Origin: Shinella kummerowiae
GTDB lineage: Bacteria; Pseudomonadota; Alphaproteobacteria; Rhizobiales; Rhizobiaceae
Direction of reading: 5' to 3'
Assembly: GCF_009827055.1 (NCBI RefSeq)
Contig: NZ_WUMK01000011.1
Coordinates: 124,001 to 188,000 of the forward strand
Length of the DNA stretch: 64,000 nt
The position numbers and the translations under genes were made by a program. Shown here piece after piece: positions 52,858-62,125 of the stretch. The notes below the pieces were generated by a model, which made no database searches, had not been told where the DNA came from, and saw nothing but the letters and a program-made list of their open reading frames with translations. Positions within the stretch are counted from its first letter, which is position 1, and every line of letters begins with the position of its first letter.

Positions 52858-53077
52858 GTCTGGTCGCACCCGGGGAATTGCATAGCTGCATTGCACCATG
52901 GATGATGTTCATCCGCCCAGGAAACGGGCATTATGCTCGCAGTTGATGCACATCGCGGTTTTTTCCTCCCAGTGCCGCCGCATCAGCTGTTCCCCTCTGG
53001 AGGTTCAGATCTCCACACTTCATGGGCCACGGCTTCCGATGGCCGATTTTTTTTGCCCGCACCGTGCACGATATCGT

Positions 53078-53944
53078 CTAGCGGCGGAATGCCTGCTTCA
53101 GCGTCTCCACAACAGCGCGCACCGCGGGGACATCCTTGATCTCGGAGTGCACGACAAGCCAGATCTCCCGCGTCAATGGCGCCCCGCTGTCAATACGCTG
53201 AAGACCCTCCATGCGTTCCACCGCGAAATCCGGCAACATGACGACACCCCCGCCGGCTCGCGCCGCCGCGGTTTGGAATTCCAGTACGGACGAGCGAAGG
53301 GCGATTGGGCGGCCCGCTGCAAATTCCATCAGACGGGTCTGCTGCGGTGCAGCCTTCATCGACTCGTCATAGCCGATGAACGACCAGTCTTCAGGGGGCG
53401 TCGAGGCCAGGTATTCGTCCGCGGCATAAAACTCGAAGCTGATCGCGCCGACTTTGGTGATCGCGTATTCGCCCTCCTCGGGACGGGATAGGCGGACGGC
53501 GACATCCGCTTCGCGCCGGTTCAGCGAGGCAAAGCGCTTTTCGCCGACGAGAGTGATCTGAATGCCCGGATGTTGGTGGCGAAGGTCGACGATGGGCCTG
53601 GCAAGCAGCGTGTTGGAAAGCGCCGGCGGCGCGCTGATACGGATATCGCCCTGGAGTTCGTTCGAGCTGGTCCGCCCCAGCTGCTCGATACTCGCTGCCT
53701 GCAGAGCAATCGGGGCAGCGAGTTCGGCAACCTTATCACCATCGGGTGTCAGGACGATCTTTCGGCCACGACGATCAATAAGCTTTCGCCCGAGCCTCGT
53801 TTCGAGCGCCACAATACGCCGCCTGACGGTTGCGTGCTCGATGCCGAGACGTTTTGCTGCGCCGAGAAATGTTCCTACCTGCGCCACCGCTAGGAAATGA
53901 CGCAGATCGTCCCAATCCAAACGTGTGAATTCTTTCCCAGTCAT
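53078..53944 (-). CDS. LysR-family transcriptional regulator
   Basis: The 288-residue regulator has an N-terminal winged helix-turn-helix ('WDDLRHFLAVAQVGTFLGAAKRLGIEHATVRRRIVALETRLG') and a C-terminal effector-binding domain ('GDIRISAPPALSNTLLARPIVDLRHQHPGIQI'). It is divergent from the quinone oxidoreductase gene with 69 bases between, the usual LysR arrangement, so it probably controls that gene and itself. The inducer cannot be inferred. Confidence 0.9.
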   Translation of the reverse strand: MTGKEFTRLDWDDLRHFLAVAQVGTFLGAAKRLGIEHATVRRRIVALETRLGRKLIDRRGRKIVLTPDGDKVAELAAPIALQAASIEQLGRTSSNELQGDIRISAPPALSNTLLARPIVDLRHQHPGIQITLVGEKRFASLNRREADVAVRLSRPEEGEYAITKVGAISFEFYAADEYLASTPPEDWSFIGYDESMKAAPQQTRLMEFAAGRPIALRSSVLEFQTAAARAGGGVVMLPDFAVERMEGLQRIDSGAPLTREIWLVVHSEIKDVPAVRAVVETLKQAFRR

Positions 53945-54013
53945 TGGGCGAGAATAGGGAATTTATGATCAGCGGGCTACAGGGCAGATTGTTTCCAAGA
54001 AGGAGACAGTTTC

Positions 54014-54985
54014 ATGTCAGATAAAATCGTATTGCTCGTTTCACCCGGTGAGCATGGGCGCTTCGCAATCCAGGAGCAAACCGTTTCCGAACCGGGAGAG
54101 GGCCAAATCCTGATCCGTCACCAGGCCATCGGCACGAATTTCCTCGATGTCTATCACCGCAAGGGTATCTACCCCTTACCGACCAATCCTGCGGTAATCG
54201 GGGCTGAAGCGGCGGGCGTTGTCGAGGCGGTCGGTTCCGGTGTTTGGGATTTTAGAGAGGGCGATCGGGTTGCCTATGCCGGGCCGCCGGTCGGCGCCTA
54301 CGCCTCGCTACGGCTGATCGCGGCCGAGAGGGTTGTCAAGCTTCCCGATAGCATCTCCAAGAAAACCGCCGCCAGTTCTCTGCTCAAGGGCATGACTGCG
54401 CAGATGCTTTTGGAGAAAACCTACAAGGTCGGCGCCGGTGATGTGGTGCTGGTGCACGCCGCCGCCGGCGGACTCGGAACGATCCTGACCCGCGGCGCCA
54501 AGGCGCGGGGCGCTGTCGTGATCGGGACCGTCGGGTCCGAGGAGAAAGCGGTTCTCGCGCGGGCCGCCGGCGCCGATCATCTCCTCGTCGGTCGGGATGC
54601 CGATCTCATCTCGGAGGTGAAGGCACTGACGGATGGGAACGGTGTTGATGTCGCCTATGATGGTATCGGCGGCAATACGCTGCTTAAGAGCCTCCATTCC
54701 GTCCGGCCCTTCGGGATAGCGGTGACAATCGGCCAGGCCGCCGGGCCGATCCCGCCCGTCGCTGTCGAGAATCTGCGGCCTGGAAAGTTTCTCGCGCATC
54801 CGAGCATCATGGCCTGGTGCGCGGATGTCGACCGCTACCGGGAGACGGCAACCGCAGCCCTACGCGATATCGAAGCCGGTATCGTTGCACAGGTCGATTC
54901 AGAATATCGATTGGAGGAGGTCGCGGCGGCTCATGCCAGAATGGAAACCGGCCGCTCGAGCGGCAGCATTCTCTTGATGCCCTGA
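54014..54985 (+). CDS. qor: Quinone oxidoreductase (zeta-crystallin-like MDR)
   Basis: The 323-residue medium-chain dehydrogenase/reductase lacks the zinc-binding cysteines of alcohol dehydrogenases and has the QOR features: 'GTNFLDVYHRKGIYPLPTNPAVIGAEAAGVVEAVG', 'GDVVLVHAAAGGLGTILTRGAKARGA' (NADPH-binding GxxGG) and 'VDVAYDGIGGNTL'. It would reduce quinones with NADPH in the cytoplasm, often in oxidative or electrophile stress. AAGGAG lies 8 bases before the ATG. Controlled most likely by the divergent LysR gene. Confidence 0.9.
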   Translation: MSDKIVLLVSPGEHGRFAIQEQTVSEPGEGQILIRHQAIGTNFLDVYHRKGIYPLPTNPAVIGAEAAGVVEAVGSGVWDFREGDRVAYAGPPVGAYASLRLIAAERVVKLPDSISKKTAASSLLKGMTAQMLLEKTYKVGAGDVVLVHAAAGGLGTILTRGAKARGAVVIGTVGSEEKAVLARAAGADHLLVGRDADLISEVKALTDGNGVDVAYDGIGGNTLLKSLHSVRPFGIAVTIGQAAGPIPPVAVENLRPGKFLAHPSIMAWCADVDRYRETATAALRDIEAGIVAQVDSEYRLEEVAAAHARMETGRSSGSILLMP

Positions 54986-55071
54986 GCGATAGGCGGCAAG
55001 CGGCTTGACGAGCAATCATCGACTCCCTCGCTGCAGGTAATGACGAACGGGCTGCTCGGTGCGTGAGAAGG

Positions 55072-55446
55072 TCAACTCGGGCTTCGTCGTCGGGCATAGC
55101 CGGCTTGGTGAGGGGGCACTTCCTCCCGCCGCTGGCTAGGTTCGACGGCCTCCCATTCGACAGCCGTGCCCGCAATGATTGCGACAGTGTCGAGCTGACC
55201 TTGCAACAGCATGCGGACGCCGTAGAACGAAATCAGATTCCTGCCTTCAACGCGCATCTGGAGGCCACCGTCGGCGGGGCTTAGTGTTGCGCGGACGTCC
55301 TCGAAGGCGAGAAGCCGATCAACGCCGACTGCGTCGATCGACGAGCAGTAAGAGCAGCATCGCGCGCAGAGTTGGTCGACAACGCATTTTGCGTCCGCGA
55401 CAGAGACGAATGTCTCGGCTATGTATTGGTTCGCAGGATTTTTCAC
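55072..55446 (-). CDS. DUF2218-like small protein
   Basis: The 124-residue protein resembles DUF2218 in pattern: 'TFVSVADAKCVVDQLCARCCSY' (first helix), 'LLAFEDVRATLSPADGGLQMRVEGRNLISFYGVRMLLQGQLDTVAI' and a closing 'VEWEAVE'. The usual histidines of the family are replaced by cysteines ('CARCCSYCSS'), a cluster that could bind metal. GTG 55446 with GGAGG 5 bases upstream is the best start. Function unknown; DUF2218 genes often accompany iron-uptake genes, but none is here. Confidence 0.6.
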   Translation of the reverse strand: MKNPANQYIAETFVSVADAKCVVDQLCARCCSYCSSIDAVGVDRLLAFEDVRATLSPADGGLQMRVEGRNLISFYGVRMLLQGQLDTVAIIAGTAVEWEAVEPSQRREEVPPHQAGYARRRSPS

Positions 55447-55540
55447 GGGAGCCTCCGCTTTCAGAGTAGCGCCGGACGAGGGGTGACCCCGCCCGACAAG
55501 CGCACAGGAAGAGATTGCGTTCTGACGGTGGTGGTTGTCG

Positions 55541-56527
55541 TCAGCCGCCCGCCGCCTTTGAAAGTTCCGTATAGGGTTGCGGCTCGTAGACGTATTCCGC
55601 CGGGATTGCGGGTTCGACCATCAACGACAGATAGCGCCACAGGTTTTCCTGGCTGTTGCTGGCTGCAAGGCCGTAGAAATTGCCGCTGTTCCAGGTGATG
55701 ACGCAATGTTTGAACTGGGCGTAGACCGCGTTCGCCATTTCGGCCAGGGTCACCTCGCTGTTGTGCATTGTGGTCAGCACATCTTTGGTCTTTCTCTCGA
55801 TCTCCTCGGCCGGGAAAAAGCGTGTTTTGAACCCGAAATCCTTTTGCGACTCACGCGTCTGGTAGTCGCGCGGATTTGACGTGCGGAATTTCTCGAGAAG
55901 GAGAAGGATTCCATCGCTCTTCAAGTGATGGGCAACGAATTCGATCTGTTTGTTGCGGTTCGGCGAGTACATCTGGAAGGTCGTGTCTTCCAGAATGAAA
56001 TCGAACCCGTCTGCAAAGTGTCTAAGCCTCTCGTCGGACCGAAGGTGATCCTTTGAAAGCCGGTGGAATGGCCCGAGGAAGAAGTTTGCATTGGATGGTT
56101 CGCCGAATGCCATGAAGCACTTGAAGTTCTCCTCGTTCGGGCTGCAGGACAGCGATCGAATTTTTCCATTGCTCAATTCCGACAGGGTGCGAGCCATCGT
56201 ACCTTCGGCCGTTCCGAGGCTATAGAGCAGCACATCGGCGGGGCTGAGCTGTGCGTATCGGAAGAGGGCGTGCGCCATACGGCATTCCTCCTCAAGACGG
56301 TACGGGATGCTGCTATGGTAGTGCTGGTCGAAGAACCCCTGGCGACGCGCGTGGAGGTCGACAAAGCGGTGAAGCAGCGTGTCGTTGGGGAATAACCGCG
56401 TGTCAACGATTGGTTTGCGAATTGGCATACCGTTTTTCCCGGCAGCGGTTTCTGTAAAGAAGCCAGCCAACTGATTTAGCCGCGGGCCACGGTCGCATTC
56501 ACTGAAGAAGTCGTCAAAATCCTGCAT
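55541..56527 (-). CDS. Class I SAM-dependent methyltransferase-like protein
   Basis: A 328-residue protein whose central part looks like a class I methyltransferase: 'DVLLYSLGTAEGTMARTLSEL' as the glycine-rich SAM-binding motif I, 'GFDFILEDTTFQMY' as a motif IV-like strand end, and 'HHLKSDGILLLLEKF' as post-motif strand. The N-terminus and C-terminus do not match a known family to me. Substrate unknown. It lies 94 bases upstream, in the same orientation, of the DUF2218-like gene only in the genomic sense (its stop is at 55541); whether they share a transcript is unclear. Confidence 0.6.
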   Translation of the reverse strand: MQDFDDFFSECDRGPRLNQLAGFFTETAAGKNGMPIRKPIVDTRLFPNDTLLHRFVDLHARRQGFFDQHYHSSIPYRLEEECRMAHALFRYAQLSPADVLLYSLGTAEGTMARTLSELSNGKIRSLSCSPNEENFKCFMAFGEPSNANFFLGPFHRLSKDHLRSDERLRHFADGFDFILEDTTFQMYSPNRNKQIEFVAHHLKSDGILLLLEKFRTSNPRDYQTRESQKDFGFKTRFFPAEEIERKTKDVLTTMHNSEVTLAEMANAVYAQFKHCVITWNSGNFYGLAASNSQENLWRYLSLMVEPAIPAEYVYEPQPYTELSKAAGG

Positions 56528-56798
56528 CGAAATACACCTACGCCGATGAACACAAGGGTACGGCTTCGCAAACCAAGCGAATGAAATTCCTCAGTAGTTC
56601 TGCTGACTTAGTAAGGATCAGCTTCGAGCGATGCCGTAGCTTAGTGGTAGGCTTGTGTGTTCCGGCGCGCTTTCATCGGCATGCCGTTTTTTCATCGGAG
56701 TGCCATCATCGGCCAACCATGGGTTCGCGCCTCATTGTTCGGCAACCCAAGATCATTTTATAACCGTCGAACCTAAATGACGTGGGATATGACCTCTA

Positions 56799-57680
56799 TT
56801 GACGGAAACACGTGATTTTGACCCCGGCGAAGCGCGTCGCTCGGACCACAGTTCAATTGTGCGTCAGCATCTCAATTGGGGTGTCGTGCGAGCGGATATC
56901 GTGAAACGAACTGGTCTGGCCCGCCAGGAGACACATGTTTCCGCAAAGCAGCACTCCTTTCTGATAAACCTCCAGGGCGAGGCGCGAGCGGGTGAGGATT
57001 TTGTCGAAGGACGGCGTGTTGCCTTCACGCCGCGCCGGCCCGGTTCGGTGGTCTTCCTGCCAGCACACAGTGAGTGGCGCGGATGGGACGAGGGCGACGA
57101 AACGGGCTCCTATCTCTTCGTTTCCATAGATGCCGCTTTTATCGATCGCGCAATCGGAGCCGAGCATATTGCGTGTTTGCGGCCTGCAATAGGATTTCGC
57201 GACACTGTTGTCGAGGCATGTCTGCAGCGGATCGCGGCTGAACTCAAGAACCCCGACCCGATTAGCGTGATCATGGTGGAAAGTCAGGCTATCCAGCTCT
57301 TCATCCAAATGGTGCGGCTCAACGGTCTTGGACCAGAGCCGGCAAAGGGCGGACTTTCGTCCTTCGACCTTAAGCGCGTTGTCGCCATCATCGAGGCTCG
57401 GCTGGGTGATCCACCGAGCCTGGACGAGATGGCCGCAGAAATCGGCGTAAGCCGCCGCCATTTTTTCCGCGCTTTCAAACAGTCGACAGGAAAGTCGCCG
57501 CGCTCGTTTGTCGCTGCGCGTCGGTTGGAGCGAGCCGTCGATCGTCTTCGCACGACCGAGCTTTCCGCCACGGACATCGCATTCGAGTGCGGGTTCGCGA
57601 GTTCTAGCCATTTTACCTATGCCTTTAAGAGGGCATATGGGACGGGGCCGCTGGAGTTCCGTCGAAGGTGGCGGAGCTGA
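56799..57680 (+). CDS. AraC-family transcriptional regulator (paralogue 1)
   Basis: The 293-residue regulator has an N-terminal sensing domain and a C-terminal AraC DNA-binding domain with two helix-turn-helix motifs ('PSLDEMAAEIGVSRRHFFRAFKQSTGKSPRSF' and 'LSATDIAFECGFASSSHFTYAFKRAYGTGP'). The start is TTG 56799. It is clearly related along its whole length to the AraC gene at 59635 ('RTGL..E', 'GRRVAFTPRRPGSVVFLPAHSEWRGW'), and the two flank the MFS gene. It is probably an activator of the neighbouring transporter. Confidence 0.88.
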   Translation: MTETRDFDPGEARRSDHSSIVRQHLNWGVVRADIVKRTGLARQETHVSAKQHSFLINLQGEARAGEDFVEGRRVAFTPRRPGSVVFLPAHSEWRGWDEGDETGSYLFVSIDAAFIDRAIGAEHIACLRPAIGFRDTVVEACLQRIAAELKNPDPISVIMVESQAIQLFIQMVRLNGLGPEPAKGGLSSFDLKRVVAIIEARLGDPPSLDEMAAEIGVSRRHFFRAFKQSTGKSPRSFVAARRLERAVDRLRTTELSATDIAFECGFASSSHFTYAFKRAYGTGPLEFRRRWRS

Positions 57681-57787
57681 AGCTCCGCAAATTTTTTGGC
57701 ACGATTGTGATAACCCGGCATGAATTCGGAAGCGACGGTGCTCGCAACTGGCTATTTCAACCGGGTCTCCAATCGTGAAGAAGAAAA

Positions 57788-59062
57788 ATGCCCCGACCAT
57801 GCTCAGTGGCAACGCCAGACCCCAGCGTTCGCAATACGCGCTCGTTCAATTGGTTCCTGGCGAGCACGTTTGCATCCGCCGTGGGACGCAATGGCTACCA
57901 CATCGCATGTGCTTGGGTCCTGATCGCATCCGGACACGGCAGCGGCGCAGTCGCGGGTTTCTTCGCAATCATTAGCTTGGTGGAACTCGTCACCAGTCCG
58001 GCCGCCGGTTGGCTTGCCGACCGTTTCGATCGGCGCAACCTCTATGTCATTGCAGAGACCATGCGTGTCGTGGCCGCGGCTGCCTTGGGTACGGTCCTGA
58101 TGGCGACGGATGTGGTGTGGGCTATATGGTTATCTGCGGTGCTTTTCGCAACGTGTGATCGGGTCGCGCTTACCGCGTCGCAATCCATGATTCCGTCGAT
58201 CAGCGCGAAATTCTCGCTGGCAACAGCGAATTCAATGACATTTTTTCTGATGCAGTCTGGAAGCCTCGTTGCAGCGGGGATCGTTGGCGTCCTCTTGCAC
58301 GCGTCAACTGCCATGGTCACATTCGGCGCTATTTCCATCGGGTTCGCTCTTTCAGCCATCATTATGCGTGTTGTCCGACACGGGAAAAATCCTGCGGAAG
58401 GGGCTGAGGATGCGCGGCCGAGCTCACTCGTCATCGATTTCCAGTTCCTCTGTCTGGGCGCTATCTATGCTCTCCTCTACACCGGCGGTATGCTGGTCAG
58501 CGTGATCGGCCCGAGTTTTGTTTTTGATGAACACGGTGGAAATGCGATCGACTTCGGGCAACTCGAGAGCTCCTGGTCGGCTGGATCGGTCCTCGGTGCC
58601 TTGCTTCTAATTCCTCTGGTACATGCAGCGAGAGTTCCCGCCTTGCAGTTCGCTATCCTTGGACTAAGCGCGATGTCCTTTGCACTGCTCAAGGCACTCG
58701 ATCCGCCCTTTACCCTCATCGCGTTTGCGACATTGGGCACCCTTTACAATCTCGGGAGAGTGGCGCTTGAAGTCATGATCCAATCGAGCGTTTCGAGCGC
58801 AACGCTCGGCCGGGCAAAGGGCGTGCTCCACAGCGTCGGTGTTCTCCTGGGCGTTGTTCTCTTCGCGGTCGTGTCGGTGGTCGCCGACGACGTCCCGCCA
58901 TCGTCGCTGTTTCTCGCCTACGGAGTGATCCTTGCCATCGGCACGGTCGTCCTCATGCTTCTCTCCGGAAAAGGGACGAATGTCGGTTTTGAGCGGGATT
59001 CCGGCGAACATCCCAATGAAGTTGTTCCGCGTACACCAGGTTCGTCGACGCTACCGGGTTGA
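57788..59062 (+). CDS. MFS transporter
   Basis: The 424-residue membrane protein has about twelve hydrophobic segments, the MFS loop 2-3 signature 'GWLADRFDRRNLYV' (like GxLaDrxGrr) and a second-half repeat. The group resembles the non-oligosaccharide efflux/drug transporters of the major facilitator superfamily. Substrate is unknown; flanking AraC regulators and the amino-acid transporter downstream suggest export of a metabolite or drug. ATG 57788 sits behind a weak AAGAAGAAAA sequence. Confidence 0.85.
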   Translation: MPRPCSVATPDPSVRNTRSFNWFLASTFASAVGRNGYHIACAWVLIASGHGSGAVAGFFAIISLVELVTSPAAGWLADRFDRRNLYVIAETMRVVAAAALGTVLMATDVVWAIWLSAVLFATCDRVALTASQSMIPSISAKFSLATANSMTFFLMQSGSLVAAGIVGVLLHASTAMVTFGAISIGFALSAIIMRVVRHGKNPAEGAEDARPSSLVIDFQFLCLGAIYALLYTGGMLVSVIGPSFVFDEHGGNAIDFGQLESSWSAGSVLGALLLIPLVHAARVPALQFAILGLSAMSFALLKALDPPFTLIAFATLGTLYNLGRVALEVMIQSSVSSATLGRAKGVLHSVGVLLGVVLFAVVSVVADDVPPSSLFLAYGVILAIGTVVLMLLSGKGTNVGFERDSGEHPNEVVPRTPGSSTLPG

Positions 59063-59634
59063 TTAAACGCGACGAACTCGTCGTGTCCGCCTAGGCCGGC
59101 AGTCTGCTGAGTAGTGCCAGAATTCAACAATCGTGCCGCGATCCCAGTCCTGCACGCAATTTTTCATCGCATGTCTCTAGCGAAGTGATACCGCTTCCTC
59201 TATTTTCGGATGTGAGGCAGTACGTGCTGCCTCGGGGCTTAGTAACCCCTCCGTGCAACTGGTGCTGGTTGTGTCAGCACCGAACTCTGCGACCTTTTGG
59301 GTCGGGGAGCCTGTGGCGTATGTCCAGGTTCCTCGGAGCTAAAGGCCATGGGGCTGTCACGGACAGTTACTAACTCCCCGATCATTCGGAGGTTTAGCGA
59401 GTTTCGCGGGGACGCACCGCGGTAAACTCTCTTCCCGGGGATATCGATGCAGCACCCAGAACAGCAACAAGGCGTGTGGCTTACAATGCCGATCGGATCG
59501 GTGTGCGGCCACCTTGAGAAGGTCTATTTCTCCACCTCGAGCAGTCTGGGCCACCATGCTTGTGGCGCCGCCGTGTTTCCCAAATCTGGCTGGTCGATTG
59601 ATACGTCACCGCGCATAACGGGGGGAGGTGACCG
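59063..59634. other. Non-coding region containing a hairpin-rich block
   Basis: No protein gene is supported. From 59214 to 59429 at least six separate hairpins follow one another: GAGGCAG/CTGCCTC (59214-59233), GGGG/CCCC (59234-59249), GGTGCTG/CAGCACC (59261-59281), CGACC/GGTCG (59290-59304), GGAGCCTG/CAGGTTCC (59306-59332), and GAGTTT-CGCGG/CCGCG-AAACTC (59399-59429). That density is far above what surrounds it and suggests a structured RNA. GGAGG 6 bases before 59635 serves the next gene. Confidence 0.55.
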
Positions 59635-60537
59635 ATGAAGGTCCAGGCGACATCCCCACCCCCCAGATTCAAGGCCGGCAACTGCCGGACGATTGTCCAT
59701 GAGCAAAGGACTTGGCGCCACGTCCAGGCCGATCTTGTCCGCCGCACTGGCCTTGAAGCGGAAGAGATCGCGGTCAAGTCGGACCGCCACCTCATCCTCC
59801 TGAACCTGAAAGGGAACACCGAACGCGGCGAACACTTCCTTGACGAAAGGCGGACGGGCTTCGTCTCCCGCAGGCCCGGAGCCGTCCTCTTCGTTCCCGC
59901 CGGGTGTCACTGGAAAGGGTGGGAGGTTGGGGCCTCCACGGCGGCTTACCTTTCGATCACGATCGACCCAGTGTTTGTGGTGGACGTCTTTTCTCGAATG
60001 GCGACGAGCATGCTACCGACCCTTTCACCTGACCTTGGTTGCGAGGATACGATCATTATGAACGCCGCGCGCGGTATCGGCGAGGAAATCGGTGATCAAA
60101 ATCCGCTCAGCACCATGGTCGTGGAAAGCTACGTGGCCACGATGTTTGCGCAACTGTTCCGCCGCCAGAAATATGTCGCAACGACCCGAAAAGGCGGGTT
60201 GGCAGCGACAAACCTGAACCGTGTCATCGAGAAAATCGATGATGATCTGACCTCCGACCTGTCGTTGGGTCAGCTTGCTGCTATCGCAGGGTTGAGCATC
60301 CCGCATTTTTGCCGGGCATTCAAGCAAACACTCGGATGCCCGCCCCACGCCTTCATCGTCCGACGGCGGGTCGAGCGGGCGAAGGAGTATCTTCGCTTTT
60401 CCACGATGCCGATCACCGAAGTGGCGCTCCTTTGCGGCTTCTCCAGCTCGAGCCATTTGGCCAATACATTCCGGCGTGAGACGGGTACGACGCCCCAAGA
60501 TTTTCGCGGCTCGTCGCTGGATAAATCAGTCGAATGA
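59635..60537 (+). CDS. AraC-family transcriptional regulator (paralogue 2)
   Basis: A 300-residue AraC-type regulator with C-terminal helix-turn-helix motifs ('LSLGQLAAIAGLSIPHFCRAFKQTLGCPPHAF', 'MPITEVALLCGFSSSSHLANTFRRETGTTP'). Its N-terminal domain aligns with that of paralogue 1 ('RRTGLEAEEIAVKSDRHLILLNLKGNTERGEHFLDERR' type pattern). It stands directly upstream of the ABC transporter-racemase operon and is its likely regulator. The start ATG has an ideal GGAGG at 6 bases. Confidence 0.9.
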   Translation: MKVQATSPPPRFKAGNCRTIVHEQRTWRHVQADLVRRTGLEAEEIAVKSDRHLILLNLKGNTERGEHFLDERRTGFVSRRPGAVLFVPAGCHWKGWEVGASTAAYLSITIDPVFVVDVFSRMATSMLPTLSPDLGCEDTIIMNAARGIGEEIGDQNPLSTMVVESYVATMFAQLFRRQKYVATTRKGGLAATNLNRVIEKIDDDLTSDLSLGQLAAIAGLSIPHFCRAFKQTLGCPPHAFIVRRRVERAKEYLRFSTMPITEVALLCGFSSSSHLANTFRRETGTTPQDFRGSSLDKSVE

Positions 60538-60632
60538 TTTTCCGATAAGATTTCGCATGCACGTCAATTCGCTGCAAGCCCTGACCGGGCCGATGTCGCA
60601 TCCTCGGCAAAAGACAAGCCGAGGGATTGCTA

Positions 60633-61442
60633 GTGAACCTGCCATCAAATGACGATCACGCTCGTGACAATGCCGCGGAGCAACGAACTGCTCTGCGCGT
60701 CGTGGAGCTGAAGAAGCGCTTCGGCCCGCTCGAAGTCATCAAAGGGGTGTCCTTCACAGCGAAACGCGGCGACGTCATCTCGATCCTCGGAAGTAGCGGA
60801 TCCGGGAAGAGCACGCTCCTTCGGTGCCTGAACTTTCTGGAAGAACCGAGCGAAGGTGAGATCTGGGTCGGTGGACGCCATATCAACGCACGCTCAGGCA
60901 TCGTAGCACAACGGGAAATCAATGCGCTGCGTTGCAAGCTCGGGATGGTCTTCCAGGGCTTCAATCTGTGGTCTCACATGACAGTCCTGGAGAATATGGT
61001 TGAAGCACCGATCCATGTTCGGGGCATAGCTAAAGCCGAAGCGTGGAAACGCGCGGAGGAGCTTCTCTCGAAAGTTGGCCTTGCCGACAAGCGGCACGCC
61101 TATCCAGCTCATCTCTCTGGCGGCCAGCAGCAACGCGTCGCAATCGCACGCGCTCTGGCGATGGAACCTGAAATCCTCCTTTTCGACGAACCGACATCGG
61201 CACTGGATCCTGAACTCGTTGGGGAGGTGCTGAAGGTAATCCGCTCGCTCGCAGATGAAGGCCGGACAATGCTCATTGTTACGCACGAGCTCGGCTTCGC
61301 GCGGCAGGTCTCGAACCGCATTGTCTTTCTCCATCAGGGCCGGGTCGAAGAGGAGGGCGCACCAGAAGCGGTGTTTCGCAATCCTGCGTCATTCCGACTG
61401 AAGCAGTTCCTCTCGGCCCAAGCAACGGAGCTGCACCAATGA
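60633..61442 (+). CDS. Polar amino-acid/opine-type ABC transporter ATP-binding protein
   Basis: The 269-residue ATPase is of the HisP/GlnQ/OccP type: Walker A 'GSSGSGKSTLLRCLNFLEEP', 'MVFQGFNLWSHMTVLENM', signature 'LSGGQQQRVAIARALAMEP', Walker B 'ILLFDEPTSALDPELVGEVL' and 'THELGFARQVSNRIVF'. It energises uptake of a polar or charged amino acid or opine. GTG 60633 with GAGGGA 6 bases upstream is preferred to TTG 60627. It overlaps the first permease gene by 4 bases. Confidence 0.9.
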   Translation: MNLPSNDDHARDNAAEQRTALRVVELKKRFGPLEVIKGVSFTAKRGDVISILGSSGSGKSTLLRCLNFLEEPSEGEIWVGGRHINARSGIVAQREINALRCKLGMVFQGFNLWSHMTVLENMVEAPIHVRGIAKAEAWKRAEELLSKVGLADKRHAYPAHLSGGQQQRVAIARALAMEPEILLFDEPTSALDPELVGEVLKVIRSLADEGRTMLIVTHELGFARQVSNRIVFLHQGRVEEEGAPEAVFRNPASFRLKQFLSAQATELHQ

Positions 61443-62116
61443 TTGAGCTGCAAGGTTTCGGCGATCAGATCGCCGCCGGGGCGATAACGACTTTGCGCGT
61501 AGCGGCAACCAGTCTGGTTCTCGGGATTGGTGTCGGTCTTTGCGGAGCGATGGCAAAACTCAGCCGCTTCCATGCCCTCAGGCGACTGGCGGACGTCTAT
61601 ACCACGATCATTCGCGGTGTCCCCGAACTCCTCATCATCCTTATCCTCTATTTCGGCGGTACTGTTGCGATGACCGCGGCGTTCGGCCGCTACGTCGAGA
61701 TCGATGCTTTCGCTGCCGGCGTCTTTGCACTGACCATCGTCTTCGGCGCCTACGCGACAGAAGTTTTCAGGGCCGCAATCCGTGCCGTCCCGGCCGGCCA
61801 GATCGAGGCGGCGCATGCGCTCGGCTTGTCGAAGGTGCATACTTGGCGATTGGTGATCTTCCCCCAGATGTGGCGGTACGCATTGCCAGGCATCGGAAAC
61901 CTATGGCTCACGCTGCTGAAAGACACCGCCCTCATCTCCGTGGTCGGGCTTGAAGACTTGATGCGCAAGACCGGTGTTGCAGCGGGTGCAACCCACGATC
62001 CACTTACCTTCTACACAGTCGCTGCAGGTCTCTACCTCTTCTTCACCTCCGTATCGCTGGCTGGGCTGACTTTGCTCGAGCGGCGCGCAAATCGCGGCGT
62101 CCGCGTTGCAGATTGA
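61439..62116 (+). CDS. Polar amino-acid/opine-type ABC transporter permease (HisQ/OccQ-like)
   Basis: A 225-residue permease with about five membrane segments and the EAA loop 'AAIRAVPAGQIEAAHALGLSKVHTWRLVIFPQMWRYALPGIGN', characteristic of HisQ-type subunits. It pairs with the following HisM-like permease to form the channel. The start overlaps the ATPase gene by 4 bases, and the second permease begins 10 bases after its stop. Confidence 0.9.
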   Translation: MIELQGFGDQIAAGAITTLRVAATSLVLGIGVGLCGAMAKLSRFHALRRLADVYTTIIRGVPELLIILILYFGGTVAMTAAFGRYVEIDAFAAGVFALTIVFGAYATEVFRAAIRAVPAGQIEAAHALGLSKVHTWRLVIFPQMWRYALPGIGNLWLTLLKDTALISVVGLEDLMRKTGVAAGATHDPLTFYTVAAGLYLFFTSVSLAGLTLLERRANRGVRVAD

Positions 62117-62125
62117 GAAATCGAC

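Noticed and set aside
59306..59332. Resemblance of the GGAGCCTG/CAGGTTCC hairpin to group II intron domain V
   Set aside because: The element is about 25 bases instead of 34, lacks the bulge and GAAA-type tetraloop of domain V, and no intron-encoded protein is nearby.
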